Shown piece after piece: positions 54,817-61,965 of a stretch of DNA of 64,000 bases. Position 1 is the first letter of the stretch, and the number at the start of each line of letters is the position of its first letter. The notes under the pieces were generated by a model, which worked only from the letters and a program-made list of their open reading frames with translations, searched no databases and was not told where the DNA came from. The position numbers and the translations under genes were made by a program. Origin of the DNA: an uncultured Paracoccaceae bacterium (GTDB lineage: Bacteria; Pseudomonadota; Alphaproteobacteria; Rhodobacterales; Rhodobacteraceae); NCBI GenBank assembly GCA_937872465.1, contig CALMSR010000040.1, forward strand, positions 142,279-206,278, given 5' to 3'.

Positions 54817-55397
54817 TGCTCGTCGCGACATTCCTACTCGCCTATCTGCTCGGCTCGATCCCCTTCGGCCTGGTGATCACCCGCGGGCTGGGCTTGGGCG
54901 ACCTGCGCGCCATCGGCTCGGGCAACATCGGCGCCACCAACGTGCTCAGGACCGGCAACAAGGGCGCCGCCGCGGCGACGCTGCTGCTCGATGCCGGCAA
55001 GGGTGCCGCCGCGGTGCTGCTCGCGCGGCATTTCGCCGGCGAGACGGCGGCGATGGTGGCCGGGCTCGGCGCCTTCCTCGGCCATCTCTTTCCGGTCTGG
55101 CTGCGCTTCAAGGGCGGCAAGGGGGTCGCGACCTATCTCGGCATCATGCTGGCGCTCGCCTGGCCGGTGGGCCTCGCCGCCTGCGGCACCTGGCTCGCGA
55201 CGGCGCTGGTGCTGCGCTATTCCTCGCTGGCCGCGCTCGTCGCCACCGCCGCGGTCCCGTTCTGGCTCGCCCTGCTCGGACCCGGCGCGGCGATCCCGCT
55301 CGCCATCGCCCTCGCGGCCCTGGTCTGGCTGCGCCACCGCGCGAACATCGCCCGGCTGCGCAGCGGATCGGAGCCGAAGATCGGCGGCAGGTCCTGA
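54816..55397 (+). CDS. plsY: Glycerol-3-phosphate acyltransferase PlsY
   Basis: This 193-residue inner-membrane enzyme acylates glycerol 3-phosphate from acyl-phosphate, the first step of phospholipid synthesis. The three conserved motifs are [17 protein letters not shown] near 34-50, [18 protein letters not shown] near 89-106 and HRANIARL near 175. Five or more hydrophobic helices are seen. The ATG overlaps the PyrC' stop, which couples pyrimidine and membrane-lipid genes. Confidence 0.96.
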   Translation: MLVATFLLAYLLGSIPFGLVITRGLGLGDLRAIGSGNIGATNVLRTGNKGAAAATLLLDAGKGAAAVLLARHFAGETAAMVAGLGAFLGHLFPVWLRFKGGKGVATYLGIMLALAWPVGLAACGTWLATALVLRYSSLAALVATAAVPFWLALLGPGAAIPLAIALAALVWLRHRANIARLRSGSEPKIGGRS

Positions 55398-55455
55398 GGG
55401 CGGTTGACGCCGGCCTGCGATCTGCAACCTTGGCGCCCAGGCCGGGGGCAGGCGC

Positions 55456-57327
55456 TTGGACATCGACCAGACACTCATTCTCGCGATCCTCGCCGGCACC
55501 GTCGCGCTCTTCGCCTGGGGCCGCTGGCGCCACGACGTGGTGGCGCTCGCCGCCCTGATCGCCAGCGTGCTCGCGGGCCTCGTGCCGAGCGACGCCGCCT
55601 TCGCCGGCTTCGGCCATCCGGCGGTGATCACCGTCGCGGGGGTGCTGGTGCTCAGCCGCGGGTTGCAGAGCTCGGGCGCGGTCGACGTGCTGGCGCGCCG
55701 GGTGCTGCCTTCGGAGGCGACGCCGGCGACCAGCATCGCCATCCTCACCGCGCTCGCGGCGGGGCTTTCTGCCTTCATGAACAACGTGGGCGCGCTCGCG
55801 CTGCTCATGCCCGTGGCGATCCAGGCCTCGGCGCGGCAGGACCTGCCGCCGGGACAGCTGCTCATGCCGCTCGCCTTCGGCTCGATCCTCGGCGGCATGA
55901 CCACGCTGATCGGCACGCCGCCGAACCTCATCGTCTCCGGCTACCGCCGCGACACGCTCGGCGCGGGCTACGGCATGTTCGACTTCACGCCGGTCGGGCT
56001 CGCCATCGCGCTCGCCGGCATCGCCTTCATCGCCCTCGTCGGCTGGCGGCTGGTGCCGGCGCGCAAGCGGGCCGGCACCGAGGGCTTCGATTCGGGCGCC
56101 TATCTGACCGAGGCCCGGGTTCCCGAGGGCGCCAAGGCGGTGGGCATGTCGGTGCGCGCGGTCGAGGATGCGGTGCGCGACGCCAATGTGCAGGTGCTGG
56201 GCATCGTGCGCCGGGAGGTCCGCCTTCGCGCCCCGCGCCCGGATCTCGCGATCCGGGAAGGCGACATCCTGGTGCTCGTGGCGGAACCCGACGGGCTCTC
56301 GGACGCGCTCGGCACGCTCGGCCTCGGGCTGGCCGAAGCCATCGCGGCCCCCGAGAAGCCCCAGGACGAGGAGCCGTCCGCCGACGGCGGCAAGGGCGCC
56401 GACCCCGCCCGGCGAGCCGCCGACGCGCCCGAAGCCAAGGAAAAGCCGGACAGGTCCGGCGGCGAGGACGAGGACATCCGGCTGCTCGAATTCGTGGTCG
56501 CCCCGAATGCCGCGATCATCGGCCGCACCGCCCAGGGCGTCAACCTGCGGCTGCGCTACCACGTCAACCTGCTCGCGATCTCCCATGAGGGAACGCGCCG
56601 GGTCGGCCGGCTGCGCACCACGCCGATCGAAGCGGGCGACGTCCTGCTGCTCCAGGGCCCGGCCGAGGCGGCGGCCGAATTTGCCGCCGATTTCGGCTGT
56701 CTGCCGCTGGCGACGCGGGACCTGCGCCTGCCGGACCGCCGGCTGGCGCTGCTGGCCTCCGGCATCCTGCTCGCGGCGGTCGCTGCGGCGGCGAGCGGCG
56801 CGGTTTCCGCACCCGTCGCCTTCATGGCCGGGGTGCTGGCGGCGATGGTGACCCGGGTGGTGCCGCCGCGGGAGGCCTATGAGGCGATCGACTGGTCGGT
56901 GATCGTGCTGCTGGCCTGCCTGCTGCCCGTCGCCGGCGCCATGCTCACCACCGGCGCGGCGGAGGTCGTCGCGCGCTTCCTCGTCGAGAACGTCGCCCGG
57001 AGCGCGCCGGTCCCGGCCCTGGTGCTGGTGCTGCTGGTGACGATGACGCTCTCGGACGTGATGAACAACGCCGCCACCGTGGCGGTGATGGCGCCGATCG
57101 CCTATGGCGCGGCGCGCGCGCTCGAGGTCAATCCGGACGCCTTCTTCATGGCCGTGGCGATCGGCGGCTCCTGCGCCTTCCTCACGCCGATCGGCCACCA
57201 GAACAACACGCTGATCCTCGGCCCCGGCGGCTTCCGCTTCGGCGATTACTGGCGGCTCGGCCTGCCGATCGAGATCCTCGTCACGCTCGTCGGCATCCCG
57301 ATGATCCTGCTGGTCTGGGGGCTCTGA
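55456..57327 (+). CDS. SLC13-family anion transporter with two RCK-C domains
   Basis: This 623-residue membrane protein has hydrophobic helices at both ends (about 1-200 and 430-623) and a soluble middle holding two TrkA-C/RCK-C domains (about 220-285 and 335-420) separated by an acidic Lys/Glu-rich linker. The signatures MNNVGALALLMPVAI near 111 and MNNAATVAVMAPIAYG near 535 match SLC13/DASS transporters, as do GTPPNLIVSGY and IGHQNNTLI. TTG at 55456 opens the gene after GGGGGCAGG. The stop TGA at 57325-57327 is inside the left end of repeat A2. Substrates may be sulfate or dicarboxylates. Confidence 0.88.
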   Translation: MDIDQTLILAILAGTVALFAWGRWRHDVVALAALIASVLAGLVPSDAAFAGFGHPAVITVAGVLVLSRGLQSSGAVDVLARRVLPSEATPATSIAILTALAAGLSAFMNNVGALALLMPVAIQASARQDLPPGQLLMPLAFGSILGGMTTLIGTPPNLIVSGYRRDTLGAGYGMFDFTPVGLAIALAGIAFIALVGWRLVPARKRAGTEGFDSGAYLTEARVPEGAKAVGMSVRAVEDAVRDANVQVLGIVRREVRLRAPRPDLAIREGDILVLVAEPDGLSDALGTLGLGLAEAIAAPEKPQDEEPSADGGKGADPARRAADAPEAKEKPDRSGGEDEDIRLLEFVVAPNAAIIGRTAQGVNLRLRYHVNLLAISHEGTRRVGRLRTTPIEAGDVLLLQGPAEAAAEFAADFGCLPLATRDLRLPDRRLALLASGILLAAVAAAASGAVSAPVAFMAGVLAAMVTRVVPPREAYEAIDWSVIVLLACLLPVAGAMLTTGAAEVVARFLVENVARSAPVPALVLVLLVTMTLSDVMNNAATVAVMAPIAYGAARALEVNPDAFFMAVAIGGSCAFLTPIGHQNNTLILGPGGFRFGDYWRLGLPIEILVTLVGIPMILLVWGL

Positions 57328-57579
57328 TACCAGCGGCCCTTCCGATTGACCGATCCTGAGGCTGACCCTCCGGGCAGGGGTGTGCGGGCCGCAGAGCGAG
57401 GGGGGTGCAGTTTCACCACCGGTCGGGGATCGGGGCGCGTCGGCCCTGGACGGTGCGCTTGCGCGCCGGCCCCCGGCAGGGCCGGCGCGGCCCGATCGCC
57501 ACGGGTCGATCGGGCTGGGGTCACCCCGGCCGCGGGAGGAACGGGAGTCGACGGCGAGGGCCGCTGGTATCGGTATCAG
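57324..57579. repeat. Structured intergenic repeat family A, copy 2, with terminal inverted repeats
   Basis: This 256-bp element lies between two convergent genes. It begins CTGATACC and ends GGTATCAG. A 15-bp perfect inverted repeat GATACCAGCGGCCCT is at 57326-57340 and, reversed, at 57557-57571. The left TGA (57325-57327) is the stop of the SLC13 gene; the right end supplies the TGA of the small minus-strand gene (57576-57578). Inside are an 11-bp stem (57462-57472 with 57479-57489) and a 9-bp stem (57490-57498 with 57507-57515). It shares 62 identical bases with copy 1. No transposase or target duplication was seen. Confidence 0.85.
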
Positions 57580-57803
57580 TAGCCGTAGCGGGCGTAGACC
57601 CTGGCGCGGATGCTCGGGGCGTCGGCGCGGTATTTCTGCCAGAGATCCCGGGCCGGCGTGCGGCCGCGGCAGACCACGTCGCGCAGCGCCACGAGGAAAT
57701 TCTGGTCGTCTTCAGCCGGATCGCGGTCGGAGATCAGATCGAGAACGGCCGAACGGATCGAGGAGGGGAACCGATCGTCGGAGGAAAGCGTATCGCGGGG
57801 CAT
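57576..57803 (-). CDS. Small protein resembling the C-terminus of glutamate-cysteine ligase
   Basis: This 75-residue protein has no signal or membrane segment. Residues 31-75 align without gaps to the last 45 residues of the neighbouring GshA (413-457): 16 identities, including FL-AL, V--G-T, L--KYR and the final YA---Y. The first 30 residues are unrelated. It lies 165 nt downstream of gshA on the same strand and ends within repeat A2. It looks like a duplicated gshA tail now kept as its own gene. Function is unknown; binding to the GshA dimer or a regulator of it is a hypothesis. Confidence 0.65.
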   Translation of the reverse strand: MPRDTLSSDDRFPSSIRSAVLDLISDRDPAEDDQNFLVALRDVVCRGRTPARDLWQKYRADAPSIRARVYARYGY

Positions 57804-57968
57804 GGCGAAGCTCCTTTGTCGATGGAGCCACAATACCTTGCAAGCCGTTACGAAACCGTGAGCCGCCCGTCAATCACCTGTCAATAACCGGGGTCGCCGC
57901 GCGATCCCGCATGCCGCGCGGCAGGGGCGACGGCGACCGCCCGCGCTCGGCCCCGCCCGTCCGGAGCT

Positions 57969-59342
57969 TCAGTAGCTCCACGCGGCATAGATCCGCGACA
58001 GATCGCCCGCCCATTCGCCGCGGTATTTCGCCAGCAGCTCGTCGGACAGGGTCTGGCCGGTGGCGACGGTCTCCTGCAGCGCGCTCAGGAAATGGCTCTC
58101 GTCGGCGACCAGCCCGCCGGCACCGGGGCGTGCGCGCGCCTTCAGCCCGGCCTCGGCGATGCCCAGGACCTCGCCGGCGAAATCGCGGATGCTGCGCCCG
58201 GCGACATTCGCGCGCAGACCGTATTTGGCCGCGTCATGGCGGAACTGCTCGCGGGTCTCCGCGCTCCAGCCCTTGCAGAGATCCCAGGCCGCATCGAGCG
58301 AGGCCTGGTCGTAGAGCAGCCCCACCCAGAGCGCGGGCAGCGCGCAGAGCCGCCGCCACGGGCCGCCGTCGGCCCCGCGCATCTCCATGAACCGCTTGAT
58401 CCGCGCCTCCGGGAAGATCGTGGTCAGATGATCCGCCCAGTCCGAGAGCGTCGGCTTCTCGCCCGGCAGCGCCGGAAGCTCGCCCTTCAGGAAATCCCGG
58501 AACGACTGCCCCAGCGCGTCGACGTACTTCCCGTCGCGGTAGACGAAATACATCGGCACATCGAGCGCATAATCGACATAGCGCTCGAAGCCCATGCCGT
58601 CCTCGAAGACGAAGGGCAGCATGCCGGTGCGGTCGGCGTCGAGATCGCGCCAGATCCGCGCCCGCCAGGACTGCCAGCCGGTGTCCTTGCCCTCGAAGAA
58701 CGGCGAATTGGCGAAGAGCGCCGTGGCGACCGGCTGCAGCGCCAGCGCGACACGGAACTTCTGCACCATGTCGGCCTCGGAGGCGAAGTCGAGGTTCACC
58801 TGCACGGTGCAGGTCCGGTACATCATCATCGTGCCGGTCGTGCCGACCTGCCCCATGTAGCGGGTCATCAGCGCATAGCGCCCCTTGGGCATCACCGGCA
58901 TCTGGTCGTGGGTCCATTCCGGCGCCGCCCCGAGCCCGATGAAGCCCGCGCCGATCTCGTCGGCCACCGAGCGCACCTCGCGCAGATGCTCGTTCACCTC
59001 GTCGCAGGTCTCGTGGATGGTGTGGAGCTGCGCCCCCGACAGTTCCAGCTGCCCGCCCGGCTCGAGGCTGATATTGGCGCCGTCCTTGTAGGAGAGGCCG
59101 ATGATCTTGCCCGCCTCCTCGACCGGCATCCAGCCGTAGCGGTCCCGCAGCCCCTCCAGCATGGCGCGGATGGAGCAGGGCCCCTCGTAGGGAAGCGGCA
59201 GGTGGTCCTTCAGGAAATAGCCGAACTTCTCGTGCTCGGTCCCGATCGTCCATTGCTCGCGCGGACGGCATCCCGAAGCGAGGTATTCGGCCAGCTGCCC
59301 GTCATGCTCGATGAGGCCGCCGCCGGACTGGGGAATTGACAT
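57969..59342 (-). CDS. gshA: Glutamate-cysteine ligase
   Basis: This 457-residue enzyme makes gamma-glutamylcysteine, the first step of glutathione synthesis, using ATP. It belongs to the plant/alphaproteobacterial GCS2 class. Motifs are WTIGTEHEKFGYF near 36-48, KDGANISLEPGGQLELSGA near 86-104, and ALMTRYMGQVGTTGTMMMYRTCTVQVNLDF near 158-187. EMRGADGGPWRRL near 315 is the cysteine region. The start at 59342 gives the expected N-terminus MSIPQSGGG. It lies in the same strand block as rsmE and a small membrane gene, the usual Rhodobacterales order. Confidence 0.94.
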   Translation of the reverse strand: MSIPQSGGGLIEHDGQLAEYLASGCRPREQWTIGTEHEKFGYFLKDHLPLPYEGPCSIRAMLEGLRDRYGWMPVEEAGKIIGLSYKDGANISLEPGGQLELSGAQLHTIHETCDEVNEHLREVRSVADEIGAGFIGLGAAPEWTHDQMPVMPKGRYALMTRYMGQVGTTGTMMMYRTCTVQVNLDFASEADMVQKFRVALALQPVATALFANSPFFEGKDTGWQSWRARIWRDLDADRTGMLPFVFEDGMGFERYVDYALDVPMYFVYRDGKYVDALGQSFRDFLKGELPALPGEKPTLSDWADHLTTIFPEARIKRFMEMRGADGGPWRRLCALPALWVGLLYDQASLDAAWDLCKGWSAETREQFRHDAAKYGLRANVAGRSIRDFAGEVLGIAEAGLKARARPGAGGLVADESHFLSALQETVATGQTLSDELLAKYRGEWAGDLSRIYAAWSY

Positions 59343-59440
59343 GGGGGCGCGGCTCCGTGCTTCTGGCGTCGGGCCTGCACTTAGACCGCGCCCGGCGGCG
59401 AGACAAGCTGCAACCCGCGGCCTCCAGGGCCACCGCCATT

Positions 59441-59580
59441 GGAGCTCATTCTTTCTATCTCGACTGTCCCACAGCAAGACGAGGGCAGCGCCCGGCTGGG
59501 GCGGGGCGGGCGCTGCCCGGCGGTGCCTGGCCTCGGCGGGATGGTGAAACTAGGCGCGCCTGGACTTCGGGCGGAGGGGA
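59441..59580. repeat. Structured intergenic repeat family B, copy 2
   Basis: This lies in the 280-nt space between gshA and the membrane gene at 59623, which has no other gene. It matches copy 1 from GGAGCTC through CGAC-GTCCC-CA-CAAGACGAGGGCAGCG, then a hairpin (59483-59494 with 59507-59518, 12 bp), then about 60 bp of the same right flank. The hairpin is shorter than in copy 1, and the loop differs. Orientation is the same as in copy 1. Confidence 0.75.
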
Positions 59581-59622
59581 TCGCGTGGCCGAATGCGAAT
59601 CCCCCCAAAGCCTGCGGCCCGA

Positions 59623-60180
59623 TCAATGCGGCCCGATCCGCCGCGGCCCCGGCCCCGTACCGGTCGGCGCCGGGCGCGTCCAGACAGGCGCCGGCGGCCG
59701 ACCGCTCCGGGCGACCGCCGCGACGCCGGCGCCGAGGTCGATGCCGGGCAGTGCCGCCAGCGCGTCCGGGATCCGCTCGGCCCCCGCGGCCCCGAGCGGG
59801 ATCGCCAGCCGGGAGCCGTCTTCGGATGTCAGCAGCCAGGCGTGGCCCGACCGGCCCGTCGCCACGATCTCCACCCGCTCGAGCGCCGGAATATCGGCGA
59901 AGCCGCCGCCCTGGGGCGCGAAATAGGCGATCCTGCCCTCGTCCACCTCGACGATGCCCGCCGCGGCCTTGTCGGCGCCCAGCGCGATGCGGCGCAAGGC
60001 GGCGCGAAGCAGGGCACCGCCCCCGAGCGCGACCGCCGCCCCGAGCAGCGCGCCGAGGGGTGCGAAGGGGGCGAGGCTGCGCAGCACCAGCCAGAGGCCG
60101 GCCGCCGTCACCGCCCCCCAGACCAGCGCCTCGCGCCAGGGGCGCAGCCGCTCGGCGAGCTCGGGGCGCAGGAAGCTCAC
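59623..60180 (-). CDS. Conserved two-helix membrane protein
   Basis: This 185-residue inner-membrane protein has two helices near 18-60 (LVWGAVTAAGLWLVLRSLA and LGALLGAAVALGGGALLRA), followed by a soluble part with beta-rich GRIAYFAPQGGGFADIPALERVEI near 82-105. GTG at 60180 overlaps the rsmE stop, so it is translated with rsmE. Similar proteins occur next to rsmE in Rhodobacterales; I know no function. The tail, rich in Pro, Gly and Arg, is low-complexity. Confidence 0.75.
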   Translation of the reverse strand: MSFLRPELAERLRPWREALVWGAVTAAGLWLVLRSLAPFAPLGALLGAAVALGGGALLRAALRRIALGADKAAAGIVEVDEGRIAYFAPQGGGFADIPALERVEIVATGRSGHAWLLTSEDGSRLAIPLGAAGAERIPDALAALPGIDLGAGVAAVARSGRPPAPVWTRPAPTGTGPGPRRIGPH

Positions 60181-60914
60181 CGCCAGTCGCCGAGCAGCGC
60201 CTGCCAGAGCGTCAGCGCCGCGACCACGGCGGTATCGGCCCGCAGGATCCGCGGCCCGAGCGAGACGGGCAGCACCGCGGCCATGCCGCGCAGCCGCGCG
60301 GCCTCCTCCGGCGCGAATCCCCCCTCCGGCCCGACCAGCACCGCCCAGGCCCCGGCCCCCGCCCCTTGGAGCGCCTCGCGCGCCGGCGGCGCGGCGCCGC
60401 TCTCGTCGCAGAAGAGAATCCGCCGCCGCTCGTCCCAGCCGTCGAGAACCGCTCCGAGCCGCTCCGGCTCCGCGACCTCGGGCACGGCGGTCGCGCCGCA
60501 TTGCTCGGCCGCCTCGATGGCGAGCGCGCGCAGCCGCTCCCCGCGCAGCCGCTCGGCATTGGTGTGCCGGGTGAAGACCGGCCGCAGGCGGGCGACCCCG
60601 AGCTCGGTCGCCTTCTCCACGACGAAATCGGTGCGCGCCTTCTTCAGGGGCGCGAAGATCAGCCAGAGATCCGGCGCGGCCTGCTGCGGCCGCATCCGCT
60701 CCCGCACCACGAGACGCCCGCCGCGCCGCCCGGCCTCGGCGATCCCGGCAGCCCATTCGCCGTCGCGCCCGTTGAAGACCGCGATCCGCCCGCCGACGCC
60801 CTGGCGCATGACACCGAAGAGGTAATGCGCCTGCTCCGGCGTCAGCGCGACCCCGGCCCCGGGCTCGAGACCCGCCGCCACAAAGAGCCTGATCTTGCCG
60901 CCGCGATCTGTCAT
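60177..60914 (-). CDS. rsmE: 16S rRNA (uracil-1498-N3)-methyltransferase
   Basis: This 245-residue enzyme methylates U1498 in the decoding centre, using S-adenosylmethionine. The SPOUT trefoil knot motifs are LLIFAPLKKARTDFVVEKATELGV near 84-106, LVGPEGGFAPEE near 196-207 and SLGPRILRADTAVVAALTLWQ near 219-239. An N-terminal PUA-like domain (FVAAGLEPGAGVAL near 11) is as expected. It is divergent from ubiA with a short gap of 15-27 nt, so their promoters must overlap their start regions. Confidence 0.94.
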   Translation of the reverse strand: MTDRGGKIRLFVAAGLEPGAGVALTPEQAHYLFGVMRQGVGGRIAVFNGRDGEWAAGIAEAGRRGGRLVVRERMRPQQAAPDLWLIFAPLKKARTDFVVEKATELGVARLRPVFTRHTNAERLRGERLRALAIEAAEQCGATAVPEVAEPERLGAVLDGWDERRRILFCDESGAAPPAREALQGAGAGAWAVLVGPEGGFAPEEAARLRGMAAVLPVSLGPRILRADTAVVAALTLWQALLGDWR

Positions 60915-60941
60915 AGAGAGCTCCGAAGGATGGGAGACACT

Positions 60942-61910
60942 ATGCGGACGGGCCGGGCGGAGGGAAAGGTCGCGGATGCGGCGGCGGACAACTGGGTCGA
61001 CCGGTTCGCCCCGCCGGCCGCCCGGCCCTATCTGCGCCTTTCCCGCGCCGACCGGCCGATCGGCACCTGGCTCCTGCTCATCCCCTGCTGGTGGGGGCTG
61101 GCGCTCGCGGCGCTGGCCGGACCCGCGGGGTTCCGGCCCTTCGACCTCTGGATCGCCGCCGGCTGCGCGATCGGCGCCCTCCTGATGCGCGGCGCAGGCT
61201 GCACCTGGAACGACCTGACCGACCGCGAGATCGACGCCGCCGTCGCGCGCACCCGCTCGCGTCCGCTGCCCTCGCGCCAGGTGACCCCGCGCCAGGCGCT
61301 CGTCTGGATGGTGGCCCAGGCGCTCGCGGCCTTCCTGATCCTGCTGAGCTTCCCGCCGCTCGCCATCGCGCTCGGCATCGCCTCGCTGGCGCTCGTCGCG
61401 ATCTATCCCTTCGCCAAGCGCTTCACCTGGTGGCCGCAGGTCTTCCTCGGGCTCGCCTTCAACTGGGGCGTCCTGGTCGGCTGGGCCGCCCATGCCGGCA
61501 CCATCGCCGCCGCGCCGCTCCTGCTCTATGGCGCCGGCATCGCCTGGACGCTCTTCTACGACACGATCTACGCGCATCAGGACCGCGAGGACGACGCGCT
61601 GATCGGGGTGAAATCGACCGCCCGGCTCTTCGGCGCCGACACCGGCCGCTGGCTCGCGGGCTTTCACATTGCCGCGACCGGACTGGCCGCCCTCGCCATC
61701 CTCGCCTGCCGGCCGGCGCCGCTTCCCGCGGCGCTCGCCCTCGCCGGGCTGATCGGCTTCGCCGCGCATCTCCTTCGCCAGCTTCGCAGGTTGGCGATCG
61801 ACGACCCCGCCACCTGCCTCGCGATCTTCCATTCCAACCGCGACGCCGGGCTCGCCCTCGCGGCGGGACTCGCCCTCGCCGCCGCGGCGGCCACGACCGG
61901 CTCGCCTTGA
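60942..61910 (+). CDS. ubiA: 4-hydroxybenzoate octaprenyltransferase
   Basis: This 322-residue inner-membrane enzyme prenylates 4-hydroxybenzoate in ubiquinone synthesis. The first Asp-rich motif is GCTWNDLTDREIDAAVARTRSRPL near 86-109; the second is FYDTIYAHQDREDDALIGVKSTA near 207-229. About eight helices are seen. ATG 60942 has GGGAG seven bases upstream; the ATG at 60930 in frame is an alternative. COQ9 in the same window belongs to the same pathway. Confidence 0.94.
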   Translation: MRTGRAEGKVADAAADNWVDRFAPPAARPYLRLSRADRPIGTWLLLIPCWWGLALAALAGPAGFRPFDLWIAAGCAIGALLMRGAGCTWNDLTDREIDAAVARTRSRPLPSRQVTPRQALVWMVAQALAAFLILLSFPPLAIALGIASLALVAIYPFAKRFTWWPQVFLGLAFNWGVLVGWAAHAGTIAAAPLLLYGAGIAWTLFYDTIYAHQDREDDALIGVKSTARLFGADTGRWLAGFHIAATGLAALAILACRPAPLPAALALAGLIGFAAHLLRQLRRLAIDDPATCLAIFHSNRDAGLALAAGLALAAAAATTGSP

Positions 61911-61965
61911 TCCGCCCCCGCCGATTGCCTAAACGACAGGTCGGGAAACGGGCACGGGACGGGAC

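Noticed and set aside
57576..57803. Reading the small gene as a sequence-shift artefact of gshA
   Set aside because: It is separated from gshA by 165 nt, has its own start, and differs at 29 of 45 aligned residues, so it is an old paralogue rather than an assembly error.
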